Shown: in pieces, positions 8,282 through 16,275 of the stretch | How the letters are laid out: each line of letters begins with the position of its first letter | Position numbering within the stretch: position 1 is the stretch's first letter | DNA from: a virus | Virus record (IMG/VR): IMGVR_UViG_3300048112_000194 | Span: 1 to 28,240 of that record | Reading direction: 5' to 3' (one strand) | Length of the DNA: 28,240 nucleotides | Notes under the pieces: generated by a model | Database searches by the model: none | Told to the model about the DNA's origin: nothing | The model's input: the letters and a program-made list of their open reading frames with translations, nothing else | Program-made: the position numbers and the translations under genes

Positions 8282-10701
8282 CCTCCTCTAGAGTTCTTCA
8301 AGTCTAAGGCTTGTTTATCAAAAGAAACCCTAGAAGTATATTCCGTAATCTTAACGCCATCTGGTGTTTGGTATAATTCACCTTCCATTTGTCTTCTCTG
8401 ATAATGGTCACCTTGTACTTGTGGTACACCAGCAACTTTCATTGTACAATGATTCATCATTAAGTTTGGAACTTTTTCGTCTTGTCCTTTATTCACTGCA
8501 TCAAGTACTTTACTCTTGCTAAAGTTGTTGGTACCTATGTGATTAGCCATACTTGTTAATGCACCTAGTTGGTTATCACTTACACTACGATTAATCATTC
8601 CTTTAACTTGTTGCCCAGTGCCTATTAAACTACTAGTGGTAAGCATTTGTGTTCCAACCGGGCCTAAGCCTGTTTTCATGTCAACTACCTTTAACCCAGG
8701 CGCACTATAAATTGTAGAGGCACCATCTGTGATAGTAGCGACTCCTTGTTTTTGTAATAATGATTTAAGTTCGTCTGGACTCTTAGCACCACCTTGAGCA
8801 ATTTTTATTTTGTTTTGTATTGATTTAACCTTCGCTGACTGTAAATCAACAGGCAAACCTTTGCTATCAAATGCTAACATTTTTTGCTTGTTTGCTAAAT
8901 CATCAATCATAGTTCCTAGTCCGGCTATCCTAGCACCCTTTGGAGTTATTTTAGGACTTCGTATAGGCGGAATAGTTGAACCTAGCATAGATGCTATTTT
9001 ACCTGCCTGAGCTGCTTCAAACTTTTTAGCCTTTGCGTCAGCAAAATTATTCTGTACTTGGGCTGGGCTAGTATACTTAGGTGAGCCGTCGTTGCCTAAT
9101 ACACCTTTCTTAAGTCCTGCTGGTGTATTAACATCTGCTGGTGCTCCGCCTCCTACACCGTTGCTGTTCTGTGGTAAGCCTTGTGAGATTGATTCATCTG
9201 GCACCATGTTGTCTTGATCATCTTTTGAAGGATCAGGTATACCGTGTCCTACAAAAGGTTCCGATGTAACTAACGTGCTGACAATAGTAACTACCTGTGC
9301 AACATCGCCTGATCGTTTACCATTAGTTGTAACCGGGCTTTCAGCATCTCTGTCGTATGTAGGTTGTTCAATTGGATTATCAGGGAAAGTATCTGTGCCT
9401 ATAGGCGTTGCTGGCATAGCTGCCTCTGCTTCTTCGGCGCCCGGGCCGCCACTGTTCATTAATACTTTAGTTCCTTTCTCAACAATATTACCGCCTGCTT
9501 CTAAAACTTGCACACCTGTAGACTTAGTAGTAACTTTGCCGCCGGCTTCATTTGCTATATCATTTGCTGATTTATTATGTAATGCATCTGCTGTATTGTA
9601 CATAGCGCCTGCTGAGCTAAAATGCATCTCACCTTCCATTGTGGTTGTAAATAAATTTGCATTAGATAAAATATGTGTGTCGGCTTTTGATTCTAAATTA
9701 ACTAGCCCACCTGCACCTTCGCCTTCGCCTTTATATTCTTCACCGACAGTGTCCATTGCAGCTTTGATGTTTACATTTTGGCCTGCTTCGATGTTTACGT
9801 TATGATCAGCTCGTAAATTAAAGTTACGTTTTGTTCGCATATTAATGTCGCTTTCTGCATACATAAACACTTCACCCGAACTAGCAAACTCCATCCAAAC
9901 ATTTCCATCTCTGTTTATAAGATATACCATGCCGGTAGTGTCATCCAATAACAATTGGTTACCTTGTGCTGAACGAATTCTAATTTGTCTTGACCCTAAG
10001 TTATCATCAAGTGTAATACTGTGGCCACCTAAACGATTATTATATTCGTTTGGATCTCGTGGCCCTGGTGTTAGTAAGCCGAATACTTCACTAGGCGATT
10101 CTCTTCTTGCACTAGATGAACCTGCACCTCTAATAGGATCGTGTGCTAAGCCTTGCTTAACAATAGATTCAGATAAAGTGTGCTGTATGGGTCTAAATGT
10201 ATCGTTGTGATTAATGTCCGCTGTTCTTTTATTTTTTTCTACAGTAGGCAAATTTAGACTCGGTGCTTGGTATGTCTTGCCGCCTGCATTACCAGGGAGA
10301 CTGTAATTTAATTTGTCAGCAAACAAACAACTCATTACCATAGGGTATTTCGTGTTGCCGTCTCCAAACGCTATTAATACTAAGTTACCGTTATCTGGCA
10401 CACCTGCCCATAAGCCATAACTAATCATTGACTGGCTTGGGTCTTGTATTTTCTTACCTACAGTTCTAGGATCTGTACTACCTGCAAACGGACTTGTCCA
10501 TACTGCATCAAAGTAACCTGCTGTTGAGTTTTTGTCTTTGCTGATTGCAGGAATAAACACACGCACCCTGCCTGTTCTGCTTATATCTTTAGTTGATACT
10601 ATTTCAGCAAGATATACTCCAAATACAGCATTTCTGCTTTCATTCTTTTTACCAACGGTGCTTTTTTTACTTGATCTGTTTTGATTAGATTTAATAGACA
10701 T
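8278..10701 (-). CDS. 5: Baseplate hub spike protein gp5, with lysozyme-like C-terminal remnant
   Basis: An 807-residue protein of the gp5/VgrG type, the central spike that pierces the cell envelope. Residues about 27-135 form the OB-fold (FGVYLAEIVSTKDISRTGRV, then LWAGVPDNGNLVLIAFGDGN). Residues about 220-330 contain short repeated beta segments (INMRTKRNFNLRADHNVNIE and following), typical of the trimeric beta-helix needle. A low-complexity, Pro/Gly/Asn-rich linker follows. Residues about 706-780 (QLGALTSMANHIGTNNFSKS, a VPNLMMN segment, YQRRQMEGELYQTP) resemble the C-terminal lobe of T4-type GH24 lysozyme. I cannot find the catalytic E...D...T lobe before it. In T4 the lysozyme lies between OB-fold and needle; here the similar region is C-terminal. 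The start codon overlaps the hub gene's stop (TAATG), so translation is coupled. Confidence 0.88.
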   Translation of the reverse strand: MSIKSNQNRSSKKSTVGKKNESRNAVFGVYLAEIVSTKDISRTGRVRVFIPAISKDKNSTAGYFDAVWTSPFAGSTDPRTVGKKIQDPSQSMISYGLWAGVPDNGNLVLIAFGDGNTKYPMVMSCLFADKLNYSLPGNAGGKTYQAPSLNLPTVEKNKRTADINHNDTFRPIQHTLSESIVKQGLAHDPIRGAGSSSARRESPSEVFGLLTPGPRDPNEYNNRLGGHSITLDDNLGSRQIRIRSAQGNQLLLDDTTGMVYLINRDGNVWMEFASSGEVFMYAESDINMRTKRNFNLRADHNVNIEAGQNVNIKAAMDTVGEEYKGEGEGAGGLVNLESKADTHILSNANLFTTTMEGEMHFSSAGAMYNTADALHNKSANDIANEAGGKVTTKSTGVQVLEAGGNIVEKGTKVLMNSGGPGAEEAEAAMPATPIGTDTFPDNPIEQPTYDRDAESPVTTNGKRSGDVAQVVTIVSTLVTSEPFVGHGIPDPSKDDQDNMVPDESISQGLPQNSNGVGGGAPADVNTPAGLKKGVLGNDGSPKYTSPAQVQNNFADAKAKKFEAAQAGKIASMLGSTIPPIRSPKITPKGARIAGLGTMIDDLANKQKMLAFDSKGLPVDLQSAKVKSIQNKIKIAQGGAKSPDELKSLLQKQGVATITDGASTIYSAPGLKVVDMKTGLGPVGTQMLTTSSLIGTGQQVKGMINRSVSDNQLGALTSMANHIGTNNFSKSKVLDAVNKGQDEKVPNLMMNHCTMKVAGVPQVQGDHYQRRQMEGELYQTPDGVKITEYTSRVSFDKQALDLKNSRGG

Positions 10702-13172
10702 TATTCGTCACCTTCTGCAGCTTTTTCTTTTTTCTTTAAGTCTAATGCTGTTTGCTTCTTTAACTCTAAATCTTGTGTAAACTCGCCGCCTGAGAATGTA
10801 CTTCTAAATTTATGCAATTGATATATACCTGTTATGAAATATGACGTACCCATTTTACTCCAGTACCCACTGTTTGCATCCTCGTCTTCAACATTAAAGT
10901 CAAAAAGTCTAGGAGTCTGCAAATCAAACAATATATAGTTTTCATCAGCTTCTAATCTAAGGCCACCATTATCTGTTTGGTTTTCTGCTATTTCTTTTCC
11001 AGTTTGGTTAGCCCAGTTATCGCCGGTCGGTGGTCCTAAGTACCACGGGTCACCTTTAATTTCTATATCTAAGTTTACTAAGAAATCAGCAAGACCGTGT
11101 TGTTGCATTAAATAACCAAAGATTGAGTTCCTCGGTGTGCCGTTATATGTTCCGTCTTCTGCTGGGTTAGGTATTGATTGAACTAGCACTGATTCTTTTG
11201 GGCCGCCGTCTTCTGACTCTTTGTCATCCTTTGGTTTTAACGACTCTGCTAACTTTTGCGTTTGTGTTAATTCTGCGGCCTGTGTTAATCTATCGCTAAC
11301 ACTTCCTATTATATCTGCAGAGTATGTGTTGCCACTGAGAGCAGGACTATAACCTGAAGTATTTGGGTTCCTGTTATTATCACTAGTGGTAACTGTTCTA
11401 TTAGCATTTACCTGTGCATTTCTCAATGCCTCTGCTGTGCCTTTTCGTTGCAAAACTTCTTTCATTCGATTAGCATTAGCACCGTTTCTGTTTTTAACTG
11501 CATCTTGTATTTCAGTTCCGCTCAAACCCATTAACGCACCTAACGAGGCAATGTCATTTTCTCTACCTGGTGTTTTTTCATTAAAGACTTTATTAATTGC
11601 TGCGGAGGCGTCATCATTCTTTGCTGCATTAACTGCCGCTGTGGCTAAGTCTTTGCCTTTTAAATCTTCATCCGGAGTTGCACTGTTACTAATAGTCTTA
11701 GCCATAACAGTACCAAAGTCACCACTTACGCCACCTGCTGGCGCAGCTAATAATGCAATACCTGCATCATACTTAATCTGGCACTGTTTAATTTGATCAT
11801 TCAATCCAGTATACAAATAATGGTATGCTTTAAATATTCCTAAGCCGTCAATTCTAGCTCGTACATCGCTGCTTGTTAAATCTGTGTTTTCGTTGCTTTT
11901 TGCTTGTACAGTATTTTTTGCTGTTTTAAATATAGTTGGCTTATAAACTGTTTTCATTGCATACTTGTTACGTTTATAATCAAACCCAATATACTCTACA
12001 TGGCCATTAATTTTAAACCATTCGATTGTAGGTTGTTGTTTTCTAACCTCATTATCTTCAGGAGCGTCTGCCTTTACTGCTCTAGTAGCCCTAGCGAAGA
12101 ATTCATCATTCATAGATAACAGTGTAGCAATGTATCGTTCAATTGATACGTCTTCTCTAACTGTTACTTTATTTTCAGATACAACAATATCAAGTGTACC
12201 TTCATCTTTCGCACTTTTTTCTAATATGTCTTCGTATTCGTCTTCTGTTTTACCTTCTAACTCTGGATTCATAATCCTATTAATTTCTTCAGCTCTTTGA
12301 TCATCTGTGTTTGTGAGTTTGGTATCCTTTAGTGCGTTAGGACCTTCGGTAAAACCTGATATGTCAATTTCTATCTCATCTTGTATTTGATAACTGTCAT
12401 AGTTTGCTAGGTTATGCTCGTTAATCTTTTTTATTAAGTCGGCGCAATGTTCTTCTATAGTAGTACCAATTGATTCTAGTTTCTTAGGCATTCTAAAAGA
12501 ACTGTCTAAGAACGCTCCTGTGTTGTGTGGCACAGTCATAAATGCATAGGTGCTTCCTGTATCATCAATCTCTAACGAAACTTTGCGTACTACAAGACTA
12601 AATCTATACGGACCTGCTGCAAGTATTGCTTCGCCGCCTGCGTCTTCGTCTTTGGCTGCTTCTATGTCTCCGTTGTATCCTTTAAACACAATTTCTAAAA
12701 ACAGAGGAACGTCGTTTGCTATCAGCGGACAACCAAGTTGTGCTTTGGCAGCCATAATTTGATCCATAAAGTCTGCGGCGCCGGGTTGAATAACATCAAA
12801 ATTTACTTGCGAAGTAATTATCCCGCCACCTGCACTTATTGCTGACACAATTTCTAAGTTATCAATTTGTGCGCCTGTTACACCTGTTTGTGCAAGTACT
12901 ACTGTTTCGCTAGGCTTTGCAGTAAATGAGTTTTGTAAATACCCGCCTTGTCCGGATTCGTTTTTAGTATTACCTGGCTTGTTTTCTCTAGCATCTGTTG
13001 GTCCGTCTCCTGACCCAACACTTGAACGCGGTTGAGCACCTACAGGTGCTGCTACAGGTGCTATCATGTATAGTTTTAAATTGTACTGGTATTGGTCAAC
13101 CTGATCTAAAATGTTTCCAACAACATTTTTATTTAGAAAAGGTTCAAACTGTTCTGACGCTACTAAAGCCAT
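10701..13172 (-). CDS. Large baseplate hub protein, gp27-like by position
   Basis: An 823-residue structural protein encoded between gp53 and gp5, with TAATG overlaps at both ends, so it is made together with them. In T4 the spike gp5 sits on a trimeric gp27 hub, and gene position suggests this is the functional counterpart, but it is about twice as long as T4 gp27 (391 aa). The C-terminal part contains FGYLMQQHGLADFLVNLDIE followed by IKGDPWYLGPP; this 'I.GDP.WL' pattern is common in hub and tail-tip proteins of contractile systems. The middle, about residues 500-660, is Ala/Asn/Asp-rich and looks like a flexible or helical insertion. The C-terminus is highly charged (LKKKEKAAEGDE). There is no signal peptide or membrane segment. 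The gp27 assignment is inferred from context and the GDP motif. Confidence 0.65.
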   Translation of the reverse strand: MALVASEQFEPFLNKNVVGNILDQVDQYQYNLKLYMIAPVAAPVGAQPRSSVGSGDGPTDARENKPGNTKNESGQGGYLQNSFTAKPSETVVLAQTGVTGAQIDNLEIVSAISAGGGIITSQVNFDVIQPGAADFMDQIMAAKAQLGCPLIANDVPLFLEIVFKGYNGDIEAAKDEDAGGEAILAAGPYRFSLVVRKVSLEIDDTGSTYAFMTVPHNTGAFLDSSFRMPKKLESIGTTIEEHCADLIKKINEHNLANYDSYQIQDEIEIDISGFTEGPNALKDTKLTNTDDQRAEEINRIMNPELEGKTEDEYEDILEKSAKDEGTLDIVVSENKVTVREDVSIERYIATLLSMNDEFFARATRAVKADAPEDNEVRKQQPTIEWFKINGHVEYIGFDYKRNKYAMKTVYKPTIFKTAKNTVQAKSNENTDLTSSDVRARIDGLGIFKAYHYLYTGLNDQIKQCQIKYDAGIALLAAPAGGVSGDFGTVMAKTISNSATPDEDLKGKDLATAAVNAAKNDDASAAINKVFNEKTPGRENDIASLGALMGLSGTEIQDAVKNRNGANANRMKEVLQRKGTAEALRNAQVNANRTVTTSDNNRNPNTSGYSPALSGNTYSADIIGSVSDRLTQAAELTQTQKLAESLKPKDDKESEDGGPKESVLVQSIPNPAEDGTYNGTPRNSIFGYLMQQHGLADFLVNLDIEIKGDPWYLGPPTGDNWANQTGKEIAENQTDNGGLRLEADENYILFDLQTPRLFDFNVEDEDANSGYWSKMGTSYFITGIYQLHKFRSTFSGGEFTQDLELKKQTALDLKKKEKAAEGDE

Positions 13173-13474
13173 TATTTTCCTGAGACTATGTCTGCTGTGT
13201 TTTTGCTAGGTATTCTAATTTCTAGTCCTGCTACTGCATCTCTACTTGGATCTCTGATTATGTCTAAGTTTCTTAAAGCAATTACCCACCATAGCCTAGT
13301 TGAGCCATACTTGTCAAAAGCAAGTAAGTCTAGTCTGTTATTATACTTCTGCTCAATCACATAAGTTTCGTCTGAAACTAGTTGAGGAACTGTAGGTAAG
13401 TTATTGACATCCAAGAAGGTATCATATAATCCTGTTCTTTTTAAAAAACTATCATCTCTGTGAAAACTGGCCAT
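13172..13474 (-). CDS. 53: Baseplate wedge protein gp53
   Basis: A 100-residue protein of the gp53 family, a wedge component that joins neighbouring wedges to the hub ring. The family core is clear: YNNRLDLLAFDKYGSTRLWW, then VIALRNLDIIRDP and AGLEIRIPS. This resembles LysM-like modules in other contractile tails (a short segment ending in a hydrophobic beta-strand with I.IP). It is shorter than T4 gp53 (196 aa) but of typical length for marine relatives. It is linked by one-base TAATG overlaps to the gp48-like gene upstream and the hub gene downstream. Confidence 0.88.
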   Translation of the reverse strand: MASFHRDDSFLKRTGLYDTFLDVNNLPTVPQLVSDETYVIEQKYNNRLDLLAFDKYGSTRLWWVIALRNLDIIRDPSRDAVAGLEIRIPSKNTADIVSGK

Positions 13475-14235
13475 TATACGAATCCGTCTTTGTAGTTTCT
13501 GCCTGTTGTAAAGGCTTGTAAGTCAAATCTCTTACGCAATTTATGAGGTGTGTAAGCAGGTTGTAAATTAATCTGTAAGTTAACCATTGTAGGTACATAA
13601 GTTGTTTCGCCTTGATCTACTCCGGTGTACACTGGAACGTAATCTACATCTGCTGGATAACTTATACTGTAGGATGTTAGTACCACTGGCACTTTATTAA
13701 ATCCATGGTCACCTAAATATTCAAACAATAACACTGGAGGCGGAGTACCATAGTATCCACTTGCTACTGCTGAATCACCACCAAACGATTTAGTTGCTAC
13801 TTTACAAAAATGTATTACACCCAATATGTATCTTGCTTCGTCAATGGTGTTTGCACTAAAGTCTGCTGTTACTGGAATAGCAGGTGGCATTGTATTTTTA
13901 TATGTCATCACAGGATAGTTCTGGCCGTGGAAATCAGTTTGGTTATAGTTTACCTGAGCACTCACAAGCATGTCTGGAGTATATTGCCAAACCAATCCAT
14001 TAGTTTCGTGCAATGGTTTTAATAGATAATCTACAGGGGTATCGGTGCCACCTTTCCAAAACAAATCCTTGCCGCCGTTTTTTGGTCTTAGTCTTGCTCT
14101 CCAATCAACATTAGTGGATATACCTGGCTGTTCGACTGTAGGTGCTCCGTCAGCCGTACTGACTGAATCCAAATCTCTTGCTAGTTTAGTTAAGTAACTA
14201 TAACTGTTTAATGTTCGCAGTGATCTATATGCCAT
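13474..14235 (-). CDS. Baseplate/tail-tube initiator protein, gp48/gp54 type
   Basis: A 253-residue protein at the head of the minus-strand baseplate operon. It has the look of the T4 gp48/gp54 tube-junction family, which caps the hub and starts tail-tube polymerisation. It starts MAYRSLRTLNSYSYLTKLAR; the C-terminal half has a beta-rich VVLTSYSISYPADVDYVPVY segment and a MVNLQINLQPAYTPHKLRKR segment, as in tube-fold proteins. An AGGAG ribosome binding site lies just before the ATG, and a GGTAAATA element lies 18 bases upstream. In marine T4-like phages this position next to gp53 is usually annotated gp48. I cannot decide between gp48 and gp54 from sequence alone, and only one such gene is present in the window. 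Confidence 0.75.
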   Translation of the reverse strand: MAYRSLRTLNSYSYLTKLARDLDSVSTADGAPTVEQPGISTNVDWRARLRPKNGGKDLFWKGGTDTPVDYLLKPLHETNGLVWQYTPDMLVSAQVNYNQTDFHGQNYPVMTYKNTMPPAIPVTADFSANTIDEARYILGVIHFCKVATKSFGGDSAVASGYYGTPPPVLLFEYLGDHGFNKVPVVLTSYSISYPADVDYVPVYTGVDQGETTYVPTMVNLQINLQPAYTPHKLRKRFDLQAFTTGRNYKDGFV

Positions 14236-14253
14236 ATTGTTCTCCTATGCTAG

Positions 14254-14261
14254 TATTTACC
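14254..14261 (-). promoter_or_regulatory. Candidate late promoter (GGTAAATA) for the baseplate operon
   Basis: Read on the minus strand it is CAGGTAAATAC, ending 18 bases before the gp48-like ATG. Nearly the same string precedes the tape measure gene (22950) and, with one inserted T, the cytochrome gene (19060). The core TAAATA is shared with the late element TATAAATA. Confidence 0.45.
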
Positions 14262-14267
14262 TGATTC

Positions 14268-14275
14268 AATAAATA
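14268..14275 (+). promoter_or_regulatory. Possible late promoter AATAAATA upstream of gp55
   Basis: AATAAATA fits the NATAAATA late element and points toward gp55, 100 bases upstream of its ATG. It would let gp55 be read again late in infection, in addition to the sigma70 promoter closer to the gene. Confidence 0.35.
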
Positions 14276-14290
14276 CCACTATAATTGCTG

Positions 14291-14310
14291 AAACTGGGTA
14301 AAACTGGGTA
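14291..14310. repeat. Tandem 10-base direct repeat upstream of gp55 promoter
   Basis: Two exact head-to-tail copies of AAACTGGGTA end 8 bases before the -35 box of the gp55 promoter. One helical turn between copies would place two bound proteins on the same DNA face, as in an activator site. The second copy continues into GGTAAATA. Confidence 0.6.
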
Positions 14311-14318
14311 AATAATAC

Positions 14319-14346
14319 TTGACTTTCCGTATAATGAATGTATAAT
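14319..14346 (+). promoter_or_regulatory. Sigma70-type promoter for gp55-gp47-gp46
   Basis: TTGACT at 14319-14324 and TATAAT at 14341-14346 are separated by 16 bases, the same spacing as the promoter at 7665. Transcription would start about 25 bases before the gp55 ATG. A second TATAAT at 14330 has no suitably spaced -35 box. Confidence 0.78.
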
Positions 14347-14375
14347 AAGGTTTAAACCTAGAGGTACAATAACAA

Positions 14376-15251
14376 ATGATAAAGAAACCAGCACCAGTTA
14401 ATTACTTAAACAACAAAGACATTCTTAAGGAGATTAACAAAAGTAAACTTACTTACTGTCAAATCTCAGATGAGAAGTATAGCAACTACGACATTATCGT
14501 TCGTGATATCAACGATATCAATGAAACTACTATTGCAGAAGCAAGAGTAAACAAGTCAAACAAACTGCAAAGTGAGGCGTATGCTGTAGCAATGTCTACA
14601 CATGATAGAGCAGACTATAAAAACAAGCCTAAGCAAAAAGAGTTTGCAGTAGATCCAGAATCTTTTGATTTAGACGAATTAATCTTTCGTGTTATGAATA
14701 TGGACCACATACCGTTGGAGCCAGGCAGGAAGAAAAATCCTAAAACTGAAGCAGACACAAAAGCAAAAGTAAACTTTCCTGCATTTAAACACTATGCATA
14801 TCAAGGCGATAAGTTAGTTGAGGTTGTTCGTAGTCATTGGCTAGGCAGTATTAGTAATGGGTCGTTCAGTGTTGAACATGGAAGGATCACAAACAAACTA
14901 GGAACTATGTTTTTAAAACTTGTCGAAAGGTATTCACACAGAGCAAACTGGCGTGGTTATACTTATGTAGACGAAATGAGAGGACAAGCATTAGTACAGT
15001 TATCGCAGATTGGACTACAGTTTGATGAATCTAAATCAGACAATCCATTCGCATATTATACCGCAGTTGTCAATAACAGTTTCACAAGAGTGTTAAACAT
15101 TGAGAAACGTAATCAAACTATCAGAGATGATATTTTAATTGATCAAGGACACATGCCTAGTTTCAGTAGACAGATTAAACATGAAGAAGAAATACGCAAC
15201 CTACGAGAAGCAGCAGAGACAGCCGCAGAACAAGAAAATACACCAGAGTAG
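14376..15251 (+). CDS. 55: Late-transcription sigma factor gp55-like
   Basis: A 291-residue protein with a sigma-like C-terminal half. T4 gp55 is a minimal sigma factor that directs host RNA polymerase to TATAAATA late promoters together with the sliding clamp. The recognisable part is residues about 155-265: an RGYTYVDEMRGQALVQLSQI helix, FDESKSDNPFAYYTAVVNNS and FTRVLNIEKRNQTIRDDIL, matching the region 2-like core of gp55 (compare the conserved 'NPFAYFT' in T4). About 150 extra N-terminal residues, Lys/Asp-rich and without a domain I know, make it longer than T4 gp55 (185 aa). A GAGGT ribosome binding site lies 10 bases before the ATG. It heads a plus-strand operon with gp47 and gp46, gene neighbours also in T4. 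The late elements seen in this window are its expected targets. Confidence 0.85.
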   Translation: MIKKPAPVNYLNNKDILKEINKSKLTYCQISDEKYSNYDIIVRDINDINETTIAEARVNKSNKLQSEAYAVAMSTHDRADYKNKPKQKEFAVDPESFDLDELIFRVMNMDHIPLEPGRKKNPKTEADTKAKVNFPAFKHYAYQGDKLVEVVRSHWLGSISNGSFSVEHGRITNKLGTMFLKLVERYSHRANWRGYTYVDEMRGQALVQLSQIGLQFDESKSDNPFAYYTAVVNNSFTRVLNIEKRNQTIRDDILIDQGHMPSFSRQIKHEEEIRNLREAAETAAEQENTPE

Positions 15252-15257
15252 TTTTAT

Positions 15258-16274
15258 ATGAGTCAGTTGTTTAAAACAGCGGCTTGCTTTACGGATATCC
15301 ATTATGGATTAAAGCAAAATAGTCGCTTACACTTAGAAGATTGCCATAGATATATCGATTGGTTTATAGCCGAAGCAAAAGCAAGGAATGCAGAGACATG
15401 CATATTCCTTGGCGATTGGATGCATCATAGATCAAGTATTAATGTTGCAACAATGAATGCAACAATCCAAGATCTTAAAAAACTAAATGATAATTTTGAA
15501 AAAGTATATTTCATAACAGGTAATCACGATCTCTACTACAGAGACAAACGTGATATGAACAGTATAGAATATGCTAGAGAACTTTCTAACTTTGTAATGG
15601 TAGATGAACATTTCTTACAAGACGATGTTGCTATTATACCATGGTTAGTAGGTGACGAATATAAACAAGTTGCAAAAATGCAATGTAAGTATATGTTTGG
15701 TCATTTTGAGTTACCTTACTTTAAAATGAATGCAATGGTAGAGATGCCAGACCATGGTGGCATTACTGACAAAATGTTATCTGGACCAGAACTGGTGTTT
15801 AGTGGTCACTTCCACAAACGTCAGTTTAAAAATAACATACATTACTTAGGCAATGCTTTCCCACACAACTATGCAGACGTAGATGATGACGAACGTGGTG
15901 CTATGTTCTTAACATGGGGAGAAGAACCTGTATATGTAAACTGGAGTGAATGTCCTAAGTACAGAGTGTTTAGTCTTAAACAATTATTAGACAATCATGA
16001 GAATTTACTTGACAAGTATACCTATGCTCGTGTAAAATTAGATATCAGTATTTCGTATGAGGAAGCAACTTTCATAAAAGAAAAGTTTGCGGAGCAATAC
16101 AATGTTAGAGAATTACAACTTATTCCTATCAAAGAAGAAGAAGAGCAATTCGAAGGCAGTGAAATAAAATTCGAAAGTGTGGATCAAATAGTGCTACAGC
16201 AATTAGACACAATAGAATCCAGCACAATAGAAAGAGACAGATTAATTGACATCTATAATGAGTTAGAAATTTAA
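15258..16274 (+). CDS. 47: Recombination nuclease subunit gp47 (SbcD/Mre11-like)
   Basis: A 338-residue calcineurin-like phosphoesterase, almost the same length as T4 gp47 (339 aa). With gp46 it forms the Mre11/Rad50-type nuclease that resects DNA ends for recombination-dependent replication and helps degrade host DNA. All expected metal-binding motifs are visible: D13-I-H15 (FTDIHYG), G52-D53 (LGDWMHH), G88-N-H-D91 (ITGNHD), the GHFE segment, and SGHFHKRQ near residue 190. The C-terminal 70 residues are acidic and helical, as expected for the gp46-binding region. It begins 6 bases after the gp55 stop and ends 1 base before the gp46 ATG, so the two nuclease subunits are translationally linked. 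Confidence 0.96.
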   Translation: MSQLFKTAACFTDIHYGLKQNSRLHLEDCHRYIDWFIAEAKARNAETCIFLGDWMHHRSSINVATMNATIQDLKKLNDNFEKVYFITGNHDLYYRDKRDMNSIEYARELSNFVMVDEHFLQDDVAIIPWLVGDEYKQVAKMQCKYMFGHFELPYFKMNAMVEMPDHGGITDKMLSGPELVFSGHFHKRQFKNNIHYLGNAFPHNYADVDDDERGAMFLTWGEEPVYVNWSECPKYRVFSLKQLLDNHENLLDKYTYARVKLDISISYEEATFIKEKFAEQYNVRELQLIPIKEEEEQFEGSEIKFESVDQIVLQQLDTIESSTIERDRLIDIYNELEI

Positions 16275-16275
16275 T

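Noticed and set aside
9275-9805. 176-residue plus-strand ORF opposite gp5
   Set aside because: Shadow of the gp5 beta-helix and linker coding; low-complexity Ser/Pro/Ala composition and no family resemblance.
14319-14335. TATAAT at 14330 as the -10 box of the gp55 promoter
   Set aside because: Only 5 bases separate it from TTGACT; the TATAAT at 14341 has the right 16-base spacing.
16231-16258. TTGACA near TATAAT at the end of gp47
   Set aside because: The boxes are only 2 bases apart and lie within coding sequence.
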